From an uncultured Flavobacteriaceae bacterium (lineage in GTDB: Bacteria; Bacteroidota; Bacteroidia; Flavobacteriales; Flavobacteriaceae), in NCBI GenBank assembly GCA_947497245.1, contig CANMFO010000001.1:558001-622000 (forward strand): 64,000 nt of DNA, in the 5' to 3' direction. The notes under the pieces are model-generated. The model ran no database searches, was not told the DNA's origin, and saw only the letters and a program-made list of their open reading frames with translations. Shown in pieces: positions 29,958 through 39,057 of the stretch; positions within the stretch are counted from its first letter, which is position 1, and every line of letters begins with the position of its first letter. The translations under genes were made by a program, and so were the position numbers.

Positions 29958-29986
29958 TACCCTAAATATGAATTAATGTAATATCA
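29958..29986 (+). other. attR: element arm TACCCTAAAT (29958-29967) plus TCA (29984-29986)
   Basis: TACCCTAAATatgaattaatgtaataTCA|ctttcccacaac; comM reading frame resumes at TCA CTT TCC CAC AAC GGG GTG CTG. Confidence 0.75.
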
Positions 29987-30637
29987 CTTTCCCACAACGG
30001 GGTGCTGTTCTTGGATGAACTGCCCGAGTTTAAAAGGGGAGTGCTCGAAGTGATGCGCCAGCCGCTGGAAGATCGTGAAGTGACCATATCCAGGGCCCGT
30101 TTCACCGTTACCTACCCCAGTAGTTTTATGCTGGTCGCCAGTATGAACCCAAGCCCGAGCGGATATTTCAACGACCCCGACGCGCCCGTAATGTCCTCCC
30201 CAATGGAAATGCAACGCTATCTGGGAAAGATCTCCGGCCCTTTACTGGACCGCATCGACCTCCATATCGAAGTGACCCCGGTACCCTTTGAAAAGCTATC
30301 GGAGGACCGAAAGGGAGAGCCCAGTGCTGCCATTCGTAAAAGGGTCATGGCAGCACGTGAAGTACAGACCCAAAGGTTTGCGCGATTGGTGAATGTCCAC
30401 TACAACGCCCAAATGAACACCAAACAGATCCGGGAACACTGCCAACTGGACACGGATTCCCTGGCCCTTTTAAAAAACGCCATGGAACGCCTCAACCTTT
30501 CGGCCCGCGCCTATGACCGTATCTTGAAAGTGGCCCGGACCATTGCCGATCTGGGAAATGCCCCGGCCGTTAAGGGCGATCATATTGCAGAGGCGATACA
30601 GTACCGGAGTTTGGACAGGGAGGGCTGGTTGGGGTAA
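29984..30637 (+). pseudogene. comM: comM/yifB 3' portion, separated from its 5' part by the element
   Basis: [65 protein letters not shown]...ARTIADLGNAPAVKGDHIAEAIQYRSLDREGWLG; contains Walker B. Confidence 0.93.
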
Positions 30638-30659
30638 GTTTCAATAAAAAATTATCAAT

Positions 30660-30701
30660 AAACAGTAAACAGTGAACGGTAACCGGTAAACAACGAACAG
30701 T
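30660..30701. repeat. Six degenerate tandem heptamers
   Basis: AAACAGT AAACAGT GAACGGT AACCGGT AAACAAC GAACAGT, immediately after the comM stop. Confidence 0.7.
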
Positions 30702-30766
30702 TCTTCTTGTTGTGATACAATTAATTAGGGCTCTTTTACCTTTTTTAACTTATTAAATTACCATCA

Positions 30767-33022
30767 CTAAAAGCGATAGGTGTAAACCAACTTAAGCGCC
30801 CCTCCTTGTTGTATCGTAAAAAATCTGTTATTCAAGGCAGGGTTATTTCGCCAATTGTGATTGTAAACAAAAAAAATGTCGGTACCTGGCGTAATTATCC
30901 ATCGAAAACGGGTATTGGTACCCAAAACTTCGCTTACATCATCGAATTGAATGTTTGAAGACAAGGAAATATCCGGCGTAAAATCAAGGCCTAAGTCTAA
31001 GCGGAATAAATTGGTTTTAAACCCACTATTTTCGGCAGTTACTTTGGTGTACGTATATTCGCTACCTACATTGATGCCAGGGAGAGGTCGAATAGTCAAC
31101 CCCAACTCCAAGCTCGAGATGTTCCCAGTCCAGAAACCGCCGGCTTCATAGCCAATTGATCCCGATACTTTTCGGAAAGATGCGGAAGACGCCTCCAATT
31201 CATAACCCCAATTGGCATATGCTCCGGGAACCACAACTATAGAACCATCCCTGAGGATATCAAAATCTTCATCTAAAAACTCAAAGTTCCTGCCCACCTT
31301 AAATTCCAATTCTTCTCCTGATTCTAACGTAACTCCTCCTAATGTAAATGTAAGTTCCTCAGTAAGTAATTTATTTTCTAATGAGGTGAGGTATTCATAG
31401 CGTATACCCCACTCAATTTCTCTTATAAGAGCACTTTTTTCGAACAGCGGGGAATAGCTAATTCCTGGTTGAAATCTTTTAAATCCGTTACGTCTGTTAA
31501 ACCCAACCGCAGGGTTGTAGGCATCCCCAAATACCCTATAAGATGCATACGCAGACCACGGTTGATTGGGAAAATTAAAACGCACTCCACGTACAGATCT
31601 ATCAAGAAATGAAGTAGTTTGGTCTAAAGGAGATGCTGCATTGTGTCCTATAAAAAAGGCAGAAAACTGCAATACATTATTTCCCATAAATTCGGAAGTA
31701 CTCAAAGTGAGGTCGGTACCCAATGTATTTCTATCTTGTACCGGATCCCCCAACAGGACATCCTCTTTTGTGCTTCTTAGGGTATACAAAACACCGATAG
31801 AACTTTCCTTCCAAAAATCACGCCTATATCTAGCCACTGTAAAACTTTCAGGATTCAGTTCCCCTTCTTCCCCGGTGCGTACATGTATAAGGGCAATATT
31901 GTTCTTCCCCATATTACCTACTAACCTGCCACCATACTGAATAGGAATGGGAACCCCGTTTACCAAACCGATCCTGCGACTAAAATAAGGGTCGACCCCA
32001 CTTCGTGGGGCAAATTGTAGAATTGAGGAACCCTCAAGGAAAAAATCTCTTTTTTCAGGAAATCGCAAAGGAAATCGTGTAAGGTTTATTTGTCTATCGT
32101 CTACCTCTGTCTGCGCAAAATCTGTATTGTATGTGAAAGAGACTTTCAATTGGGAGGTAATATTGTAATTGATATCAAACCCAAGGTCGGCCGAAGTGGT
32201 GTTGTCTGTTTCATCGGTCTCTTGATCATATTCTTTGTTAGCCTGGGTAATGACATATGGGACAACTTCTAAGCCTATTCCCTGTGATGGATTAACAAGG
32301 CCGGTAAGTATCCCAGCGTTCTGGGGCCGCAGCAATCCCTGATTTCGTCTATGACCGGTCCATAGCAATTCTTCGTTTTTACGTCGTATGGTCCTTTGAA
32401 AATTAATCCCCCAGACATCACTTTTAGGATCAAAGTTTATGCTCCGAAAGGGGATCCTGATTTCGGCCGACCAACCAAAATCACCAATATAGGTCCATGC
32501 TTTCCAGATACCGTCCCAGTCTTTATTCAAAGTTTGGCCCTGTCCTGATGAAATGAGACCATCTCCCCGTAATCCCAAGGGATTGATTTCAAAAAAATAG
32601 GCCCTTCGCTTGTCCATAAACGTATCCAAAACCCATCTAAAACGATCGTCCGTCTCCAAGGATGCGTCCCGCCTCTTTTGAAAAGCCTTTATATCTGACG
32701 GATCGCTATCATAGCAAACCACAGCGATATAGAGATTTTGGCTATCGAAGGCGACTCTTACCTCTGTTCGCTCAGTAGGTTCGCCCCCTTCTTTCGGTTC
32801 TTGCATCAGGAAATTGCCATTGCCCGGAATATTTAACCAAAACGCTTCATCCACAAGTCCATCCATATGAAGTTCGATGCCATTGATCGGATACCCAATT
32901 ATTTCCTTTGGACCATTTTGATTATTACTTTCCTGGCCAAATCCTAAAAAGGGAAGAATGTATATGGGTATATGACAAACGGCATTTGTCAGAATTCTTG
33001 TAAAGCGATTCGTGAAACTCAT
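30767..33022 (-). CDS. DUF5916 domain-containing protein (CBM9-like N-terminus, beta-barrel-like C-terminus)
   Basis: 751 aa; IELHMDGLVDEAFWLNIPGNGNFLMQEPKEGGEPTERTEVRVAFDSQNLYIAVVCYDSDPSDI, RFPEKRDFFLEGSSILQF. Confidence 0.88.
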   Translation of the reverse strand: MSFTNRFTRILTNAVCHIPIYILPFLGFGQESNNQNGPKEIIGYPINGIELHMDGLVDEAFWLNIPGNGNFLMQEPKEGGEPTERTEVRVAFDSQNLYIAVVCYDSDPSDIKAFQKRRDASLETDDRFRWVLDTFMDKRRAYFFEINPLGLRGDGLISSGQGQTLNKDWDGIWKAWTYIGDFGWSAEIRIPFRSINFDPKSDVWGINFQRTIRRKNEELLWTGHRRNQGLLRPQNAGILTGLVNPSQGIGLEVVPYVITQANKEYDQETDETDNTTSADLGFDINYNITSQLKVSFTYNTDFAQTEVDDRQINLTRFPLRFPEKRDFFLEGSSILQFAPRSGVDPYFSRRIGLVNGVPIPIQYGGRLVGNMGKNNIALIHVRTGEEGELNPESFTVARYRRDFWKESSIGVLYTLRSTKEDVLLGDPVQDRNTLGTDLTLSTSEFMGNNVLQFSAFFIGHNAASPLDQTTSFLDRSVRGVRFNFPNQPWSAYASYRVFGDAYNPAVGFNRRNGFKRFQPGISYSPLFEKSALIREIEWGIRYEYLTSLENKLLTEELTFTLGGVTLESGEELEFKVGRNFEFLDEDFDILRDGSIVVVPGAYANWGYELEASSASFRKVSGSIGYEAGGFWTGNISSLELGLTIRPLPGINVGSEYTYTKVTAENSGFKTNLFRLDLGLDFTPDISLSSNIQFDDVSEVLGTNTRFRWIITPGTDIFFVYNHNWRNNPALNNRFFTIQQGGALKLVYTYRF

Positions 33023-33054
33023 AGTGCACTCCTTTAGACGGCCCCATTGTTATT

Positions 33055-33176
33055 TGTAGGGTAATCAAAATACCAACAACCACAAGTAAAATTTCTCCAA
33101 TGGCATACCTCAAGTCTTACAGCGTCTTGTTATCGTCAACAAGTTTTCTGCGGGTCTTTCTAAAGAAGTTGATCAT
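33055..33176 (-). pseudogene. DUF6090 family protein, N-terminal remnant with in-frame stop
   Basis: Reverse-strand reading MINFFRKTRRKLVDDNKTL*DLRYAIGEILLVVVGILITLQI; TAA at 33119-33117; no downstream remainder. Confidence 0.7.
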
Positions 33177-33285
33177 GTGAAGCAGTTGATGGGTGGTCGC
33201 TTTGCCAAGTTAGTGAATTATTGAATAGATAATTGAATTGCGCGAAAACCACGTTTTAAAAACCACCGCATTGGAAAGAGCAGCA

Positions 33286-33656
33286 GATGTGGCCCTGGTC
33301 GGTGGAGGCACCTACCCACAAGCTGGGGAAATATCCCTTTTGCACAACGGCGTTTTGTTCTTGGATGAACTCCCGGAATTCAAAAGAGGGGTACTCGAAG
33401 TGATGCGTCAACCTTTGGAAGATCGTGAAGTGACCATATCCAGAGCCCGATTTACGGTGACCTATCCGAGTAGTTTTATGTTGGTGACCAGCATGAACCC
33501 AAGCCAGAGTGGCTATTTCAACGACCCGGTGCGCCCGTAACCTTGTCCCCAACGGAAATGCAGCGCTATCTGGGAAACGCACCGGCCGTTAGGGGCGACT
33601 ATATCGCGGAGGCGATTCAGTACCGGAGTTTGGATAAAGAGGTGTGGTTGGGATAG
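33286..33656 (+). pseudogene. Second, decayed copy of the comM 3' region
   Basis: [81 protein letters not shown], then frameshift, then jump to APAVRGDYIAEAIQYRSLDKEVWLG-stop. Confidence 0.92.
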
Positions 33657-33831
33657 CCGAAAATTCTTGCTCGTACGCCCACCAGTTGCAAACCTGTCTA
33701 CCGACAGCAGCAGGGGACTTTTCATAAGAGGCGTTGTTATGTGCCTTTTTAATAATCAGAAGGAGCCATCAACCCGTAAAGGCTTCTTCACCGATGTGAA
33801 AAAGCCTATGACAATACAGGTAGTGGAAAGC

Positions 33832-34377
33832 TTAACAACCCGTTGATCCAAATGAAACCACCAGTTCCTGGTCCTCTTTTTCGCCTTTGGAATTTTCAGC
33901 CGGTTTCCATTTCCCCGGCGCTTTGGTAATGAGTTCGATCATTGTGTTATCTATTGCAAGGTAGCCCGAAGTTCCGTCCAGTTTAACATTTTCAATGGTC
34001 CCTTTTTTGGTCACCGTAAAAATTAGCTTGAAAGGTTGTAGTTTGTCCATTTGTATGCTGGCCCTGGCTTCTTTACTGTTTTCCTTGAGATATTCCATAA
34101 GCCCATCCTTACCGCCTTCATACTCCGCTTGCTTTTCGGGGACGATGACAAGGTATGGGTTAGGACGATTTTTTTCAAATTGGCTTGGGCCTACATCGTA
34201 GGTAAGATCGGAAAAGATTCTCTTATCAATTTTCCCAGTTACCGGCGTAATGCTAGCAAGACCCCCGTTGACCGATGTTTCTACCGGATCGGTCTTGGAA
34301 TCGTTCCAATCCATAAAACCAAAGGCCCCAAAGCTAAAAGCTGCAAGTGCCACGCACAAAATTATTTTCTTTTTCAT
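33832..34377 (-). CDS. Secreted protein with TonB C-terminal-like domain
   Basis: 181 aa; signal peptide; LKLIFTVTKKGTIENVKLDGTSGYLAIDNTMIELITKAPGKWKPAENSKGEKEDQELVVSF. Confidence 0.65.
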   Translation of the reverse strand: MKKKIILCVALAAFSFGAFGFMDWNDSKTDPVETSVNGGLASITPVTGKIDKRIFSDLTYDVGPSQFEKNRPNPYLVIVPEKQAEYEGGKDGLMEYLKENSKEARASIQMDKLQPFKLIFTVTKKGTIENVKLDGTSGYLAIDNTMIELITKAPGKWKPAENSKGEKEDQELVVSFGSTGC

Positions 34378-34512
34378 ATCTGAATTGATTTAGTGATTAA
34401 TTTCTATCAAATCTAACATGGATAGCCGCTTCAATAGGTATATCAAGTGTAAAATGATGTAAATTTTGTGTAAAACATCTTAAACTTTGACAGATATGAA
34501 CAGTTTAGTAGC

Positions 34513-34842
34513 ATGGACCCAAGACAGTTTAAAATAGCTTTGTTCACTTTTGTATGCCTATTGCTGTTTATTTCAAAGAGCAATGCTCAATTTATGCTAG
34601 ACGAAAGACATATAAAAGTATCATTGCGAATGATCGGACATCATGTCCTGCTCGGTTCAGATGAGATAGTATCTTTTGAATATTACCGATCAAAAAGGAA
34701 GATGATCGATATAGAATCCAATTCGAATCTGAATTTGAACTCTACCCGGGAGAACAGGTTAATACAATTAATCAAGTTGTCAAGGAAACAAGTAGAACAG
34801 GAAACTGTAAATATATTTGACGGTATTTGTCCATATTTTTAA
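34513..34842 (+). CDS. Hypothetical secreted protein
   Basis: 109 aa with N-terminal signal peptide (IALFTFVCLLLFISKSNAQ). Confidence 0.5.
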   Translation: MDPRQFKIALFTFVCLLLFISKSNAQFMLDERHIKVSLRMIGHHVLLGSDEIVSFEYYRSKRKMIDIESNSNLNLNSTRENRLIQLIKLSRKQVEQETVNIFDGICPYF

Positions 34843-34998
34843 CGATTGCAAGTGCTGTCCAACGAATTTTTTGTCATTAACGTATTGATTATAAGTTCAT
34901 TGCAAATTTGGCATGGATATCGTGCCGATAATGTTTTGCAAAACATTAATGGTATACGCAGCGAGCCTCTATCGTATAGCATACAAAACGGATATACC

Positions 34999-37374
34999 AT
35001 GTTACGGAATTATTTTAAGATTGCCTGGAGGAACATTCAAAGGAACAAGGTCTTTTCTTTCTTGAACATAACGGGCATGGCCACTGGTCTCCTGTGTAGT
35101 CTGCTGATCTTCCTTTGGGTATCGGACGAATTGGCAATGGATCGATATCATAAAAATTCCGAAAAACTGTACGCAATTTATGAAAGGGTTTTTTTTGATG
35201 GCAAGATAGATGGCTATCATTATACCCCTGCCCATTTGTATCGCGAGCTAAAATTGAGGTTTCCGGAAGTTGAAAAAGCGAGCCCGACCCTATTCCCCTT
35301 GGTGAAAAATTTTGCCAACGGCTCCAAGGTATTCAAGCAAACGGGAAACTATGTAAGCCCGGACTATTTCCAGATGTTTTCCTATACGTTCATTGAAGGA
35401 AGTGCAGAAACGGCCATGACCGGCCCAAATGACATTGCCATTTCCAGGGAGATGGCAGAATTGTTCTTTGGCAACGCGAAAAGCGCCATCGGAAAGGCAC
35501 TCTCTTACGAAAACACTGATAAATTCCAGGTGTCCGCCGTGTTCGAGGAAGCCGGACCCAGTACCATGAAAAAAAATGATTTCTATCTGCACTGGGACGT
35601 ATATTGTAAAGAAAATACTTGGACGGCGGATTGGACCAACAATGGCCCAAATACGTATATACAGCTAACCGACCTCGCGGATGCCGGTAGTTTGGAACCC
35701 AAGATCAAGAATTTTCTAAGGGATTACAATTCAAATATCGGGGAGAACTTCGATATTGAACTGTACATGCAGCCCTATGGGGATAAATATCTGCACTCCT
35801 ACTTTGAAAATGGCCGGATTACTGGAGGAAAGATTGAAAATGTCCGGATTTTTGGGTTCATTGCATTCTTTATTCTTTTGATAGCGTGCATCAATTTCAT
35901 GAACCTTGCCTCGGCGGGCTCCTTAAAACGCGCCAAGGAAATTGGAATGCGAAAAGTGTTGGGCGCCAAAAAGAGCGGTCTGGTATATCAGTTCCTAGGG
36001 GAGTCCGTCTTGCTCTCCTTGATAAGCACGGTCTTTGCACTCCTATTGTTGGCTTTGGTACTCCCGGTATTCAACCAACTGGCCGAAAAGGAGCTGAGCC
36101 TATTTAATTTGGGCGTGTTCGCTTGGGTGGGAATTGGAGGTATTGCCCTCATTACCGGACTTATATCGGGAAGCTATCCTGCATTTATGCTCTCCTCCTT
36201 TAGTATTATCGGTATATTCAGAAAGAAGACTCAGACCGATCGGAGGTCCCAGTGGGTACGTAAAAGTCTGGTGGTGTTTCAATTTTCCCTTTCGATTATT
36301 TTCATCTGTGGAATGATCATCACTTCGAAACAGATCGATTACATCCAGAACAAAAACCTGGGTTTTGATAGACAAAATCTTTTGGCATTTCCCTTGGAAG
36401 GGGACCTAGTGCCCCGTTACCAAACCTTTAAAAGTCGCGCCCTACAAATTCCCGGGGTAAAGGCCTTGACAGCTGCTTCCGGCACACCCATTGAAATAGG
36501 GGGCCAGACCTTTGAAGTAATATGGCAGGGCAAGGAAAAAGACGACATGACGGCGTTTTGCACCTTTCCGGTTTCCGGGGACTTCCTACGGACGTGGGGG
36601 TGTGAAATTATTGCAGGTCGGGATTTCAGGGACAGGGATTCCGAGAATATTGAGTTTATCCTCAACGAGACGGCGGTCAAGGCCATGGGACTGGAAGACC
36701 CTATAGGCAAACCGTTGAGCCAATGGGGGATGGATGGCCCCATTGTGGGTGTGGTAAAGGACTTCCATTTTAAATCCATGAGGCAATCCATCGAACCTTT
36801 GGTAATTCGAAACGCAGGAAATGCAGGAACCCCTTGGCTTGGGACAGTTCTGGTCAAGATAGATCCAAACAATGTGAAACAGACCACTGCGTCCTTGGAA
36901 TCCCTGCATGGAGAACTGAACCCCGCCTTCCCTTTCCAATACGGTTTTACCGACCAACAGTATGACGAGCTCTACAAAAGTGAGAACATGTTCTTTAAGC
37001 TTTCCCAATATTTCTCCGTCCTGGCCATATTTATTTCCTGTTTGGGCCTGTTTGGCCTTGTCATGTTCACTGCACAACAAAAAGTGAAGGAAATCGGCAT
37101 TCGTAAAGTTCTGGGGGCCTCGGTCCTGGGCATTACCGCTTTGCTGGCGCGGGACTTCCTAAAATTGGTTTTGTTGTCCATAGCCATTGGGAGCCCCATA
37201 GTCTGGTATCTAATGGACCGATGGCTGGCGAATTATGAATATCGGATCGCCATGCCCTGGTGGGCATTTGGAGCGGCCGGAGTATTGGCCGTTGGTATTG
37301 CCCTGTTCACATTAAGTTTTGAATCGGTAAAGGCCGCAAATGCCAATCCCGTTAAAAGTTTACGGACCGAATAG
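34999..37374 (+). CDS. FtsX/MacB-type ABC transporter permease
   Basis: MLRNYFKIAWRNIQRNKVFSFLNITGMATGLLCSLLIFLWVSDELAMDRYH; two FtsX-like modules (LKRAKEIGMRKVLGAKKSGLVYQFLGESVLLS; VKEIGIRKVLGASVLGI). Start chosen at internal ATG 34999. Confidence 0.92.
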   Translation: MLRNYFKIAWRNIQRNKVFSFLNITGMATGLLCSLLIFLWVSDELAMDRYHKNSEKLYAIYERVFFDGKIDGYHYTPAHLYRELKLRFPEVEKASPTLFPLVKNFANGSKVFKQTGNYVSPDYFQMFSYTFIEGSAETAMTGPNDIAISREMAELFFGNAKSAIGKALSYENTDKFQVSAVFEEAGPSTMKKNDFYLHWDVYCKENTWTADWTNNGPNTYIQLTDLADAGSLEPKIKNFLRDYNSNIGENFDIELYMQPYGDKYLHSYFENGRITGGKIENVRIFGFIAFFILLIACINFMNLASAGSLKRAKEIGMRKVLGAKKSGLVYQFLGESVLLSLISTVFALLLLALVLPVFNQLAEKELSLFNLGVFAWVGIGGIALITGLISGSYPAFMLSSFSIIGIFRKKTQTDRRSQWVRKSLVVFQFSLSIIFICGMIITSKQIDYIQNKNLGFDRQNLLAFPLEGDLVPRYQTFKSRALQIPGVKALTAASGTPIEIGGQTFEVIWQGKEKDDMTAFCTFPVSGDFLRTWGCEIIAGRDFRDRDSENIEFILNETAVKAMGLEDPIGKPLSQWGMDGPIVGVVKDFHFKSMRQSIEPLVIRNAGNAGTPWLGTVLVKIDPNNVKQTTASLESLHGELNPAFPFQYGFTDQQYDELYKSENMFFKLSQYFSVLAIFISCLGLFGLVMFTAQQKVKEIGIRKVLGASVLGITALLARDFLKLVLLSIAIGSPIVWYLMDRWLANYEYRIAMPWWAFGAAGVLAVGIALFTLSFESVKAANANPVKSLRTE

Positions 37375-37554
37375 TCCTTTAAAACGCTCGTTTAGGGAAC
37401 GGCGTACTGCAACATTTGGCCTAGCACCGATGTCCCCGTTTTTTGGCTCTTTTGTTTGTCCCGGTAGATTTCAGTTTTAAGGGGTCGGGATTTATCGGTA
37501 AATGTTCAAAATCCAACCTTCCTAAACATTTACCGATACCCTTAAGTTTGTAAA

Positions 37555-37746
37555 TTAATTGATACACACTCCATTTACACAACTGGGAGGACTATATGGA
37601 TGATTGCATACAGAGACCCACCAGGGATGGCAACAGTTGCCCGATACAAATAGTTGTGCGCATTTTACCGCTGAGCCACCAAGAATATGTTTCTGTTCCT
37701 TTTTGTTAAGGAGTTTCGCTCCTTTTAGATTTTTAAGCTTTTTCAT
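37555..37746 (-). CDS. Double-glycine-leader precursor peptide with six core cysteines
   Basis: 63 aa; leader MKKLKNLKGAKLLNKKEQKHILGG; core SAVKCAQLFVSGNCCHPWWVSVCNHPYSPPSCVNGVCIN. Confidence 0.75.
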   Translation of the reverse strand: MKKLKNLKGAKLLNKKEQKHILGGSAVKCAQLFVSGNCCHPWWVSVCNHPYSPPSCVNGVCIN

Positions 37747-38061
37747 TTTAAATACACTTTAATTAATATTCCTTGAACACTTAAGGACACTCAAGGCGTA
37801 TGTCCCTAATAAGATCTGAGTTGGTTTATTTTGTTCCATTTGGTCAGCTGGGGTATGGAAAAAATCGATAGGGGCCCGACGAAAATATGGAATACCCTAT
37901 TTGGTGTTCTCTAGGGAATTCCCCGCGGTTTATATAAAGTCGTGGTAAAACAGGTACCATGCCCTAAATTAGGCCATTGAATAGGAAGGTACTAGGCAAA
38001 TCTGATAAGCGGCCGTATAAAAAGTAGGAATAGGACTACTTTTTGTATAAGCGGAATGTAT

Positions 38062-38727
38062 TTAGGACAAATGGTCAATAAGTCTTTTTAAATTGTCCTT
38101 GTTTCTACGTGAAACCATTATTTTTTCATTGTTGGTCAACACAATGGTCTCTTTTTTGTATATAGCTGTTATGTGACCGACGTTCACTAAAACGGACCTA
38201 TTGATTCTAAAAAAACCGTGGTCCTGAAATAGTGAGTCATAGTATTTAATGGGGTTCGTGACCAGGTATTTTTTGTCCTTTAAGTAAAACAAGGTATAGT
38301 TGCCCTCAGCAACACATTTAATAATGTCATCCGTTTTTACAGCGATGTGCACTCCACCGGTGGGAAGCAGTATTTTTGGGTTAAGGCCGGTCGGGGAACT
38401 GGATCTTGTTTTTTTATTGTTGCCCGGTGCTGACAAAGAGGATAGGGCCAAATGCTCGGATGATGGATGCAGGGGTTCACCTAAACCCACCGTGAAGAAA
38501 ATTCGAAAACGGAGATGGGAAACTTTTTTCAAAGCGGTACAGGCATCACCATCTTTTAGTGAAAAGCAGGTAAATACAATATCTGGCTGCACTTCTTTTA
38601 TTAGTTCAATACCTCTTTTTATAGTGTTTGCGTGTCTTAAAGCATGAATGCGACGGAAGGATTCCTGTAGAAGTTTTGTTAATCTGTCCAAGCAATGAAT
38701 GTCCTTCTCAAGGATCACAATTTTCAT
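38062..38727 (-). CDS. LytTR-domain regulator with degenerate receiver domain
   Basis: 221 aa; C-terminal HIAVKTDDIIKCVAEGNYTLFYLKDKKYLV...FRINRSVLVNVGHITAIYKKETIVLTNNEKIMVSRRNKDNLKRLI. Confidence 0.85.
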   Translation of the reverse strand: MKIVILEKDIHCLDRLTKLLQESFRRIHALRHANTIKRGIELIKEVQPDIVFTCFSLKDGDACTALKKVSHLRFRIFFTVGLGEPLHPSSEHLALSSLSAPGNNKKTRSSSPTGLNPKILLPTGGVHIAVKTDDIIKCVAEGNYTLFYLKDKKYLVTNPIKYYDSLFQDHGFFRINRSVLVNVGHITAIYKKETIVLTNNEKIMVSRRNKDNLKRLIDHLS

Positions 38728-39057
38728 ATAAGTAGGATAAAGATTACTTAAATTGAACTAAAAATACTAAGTTATTTTTAGTTTGCTGTGGTTTCATGAC
38801 AGGATTATATTTTAAGTGCTATCAACTCAATCTTAAACAGGGGCACCCCATTGCTGTTTTTATTTCACGATATTTTGGATGAACCGTTTGACCACGCCCA
38901 TAAAAATGCATGGCGACTCCGCTTTGGGGTAGCGGATTAAGCCATTGTGGTTGGTGTCAATGTTATTTTGTGATGGATTGGCTTACCTCCAATCTGTACG
39001 TATCGGACAACATCACAGCAGTCTAGGCCGCCGTGCAGTATTTCTCCTAACGCGCCC

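Larger units (their letters stand above)
18723..29986 (+). mobile_element. Integrative element of ~11.26 kb with a large serine recombinase, inserted in comM
   Basis: Recombinase begins 61 nt inside the left end; both junctions carry TCA; joining the ends gives an attP with perfect 10-bp inverted arms; cargo visibly more AT-rich than flanks; comM reading frame is restored on excision. Confidence 0.92.

Noticed and set aside
33780-33807. Strong hairpin AGGCTTCTTCACCGATGTGAAAAAGCCT
   Set aside because: Lacks a U-tract on either strand in the right place, so not called as a terminator; too generic for a finding.
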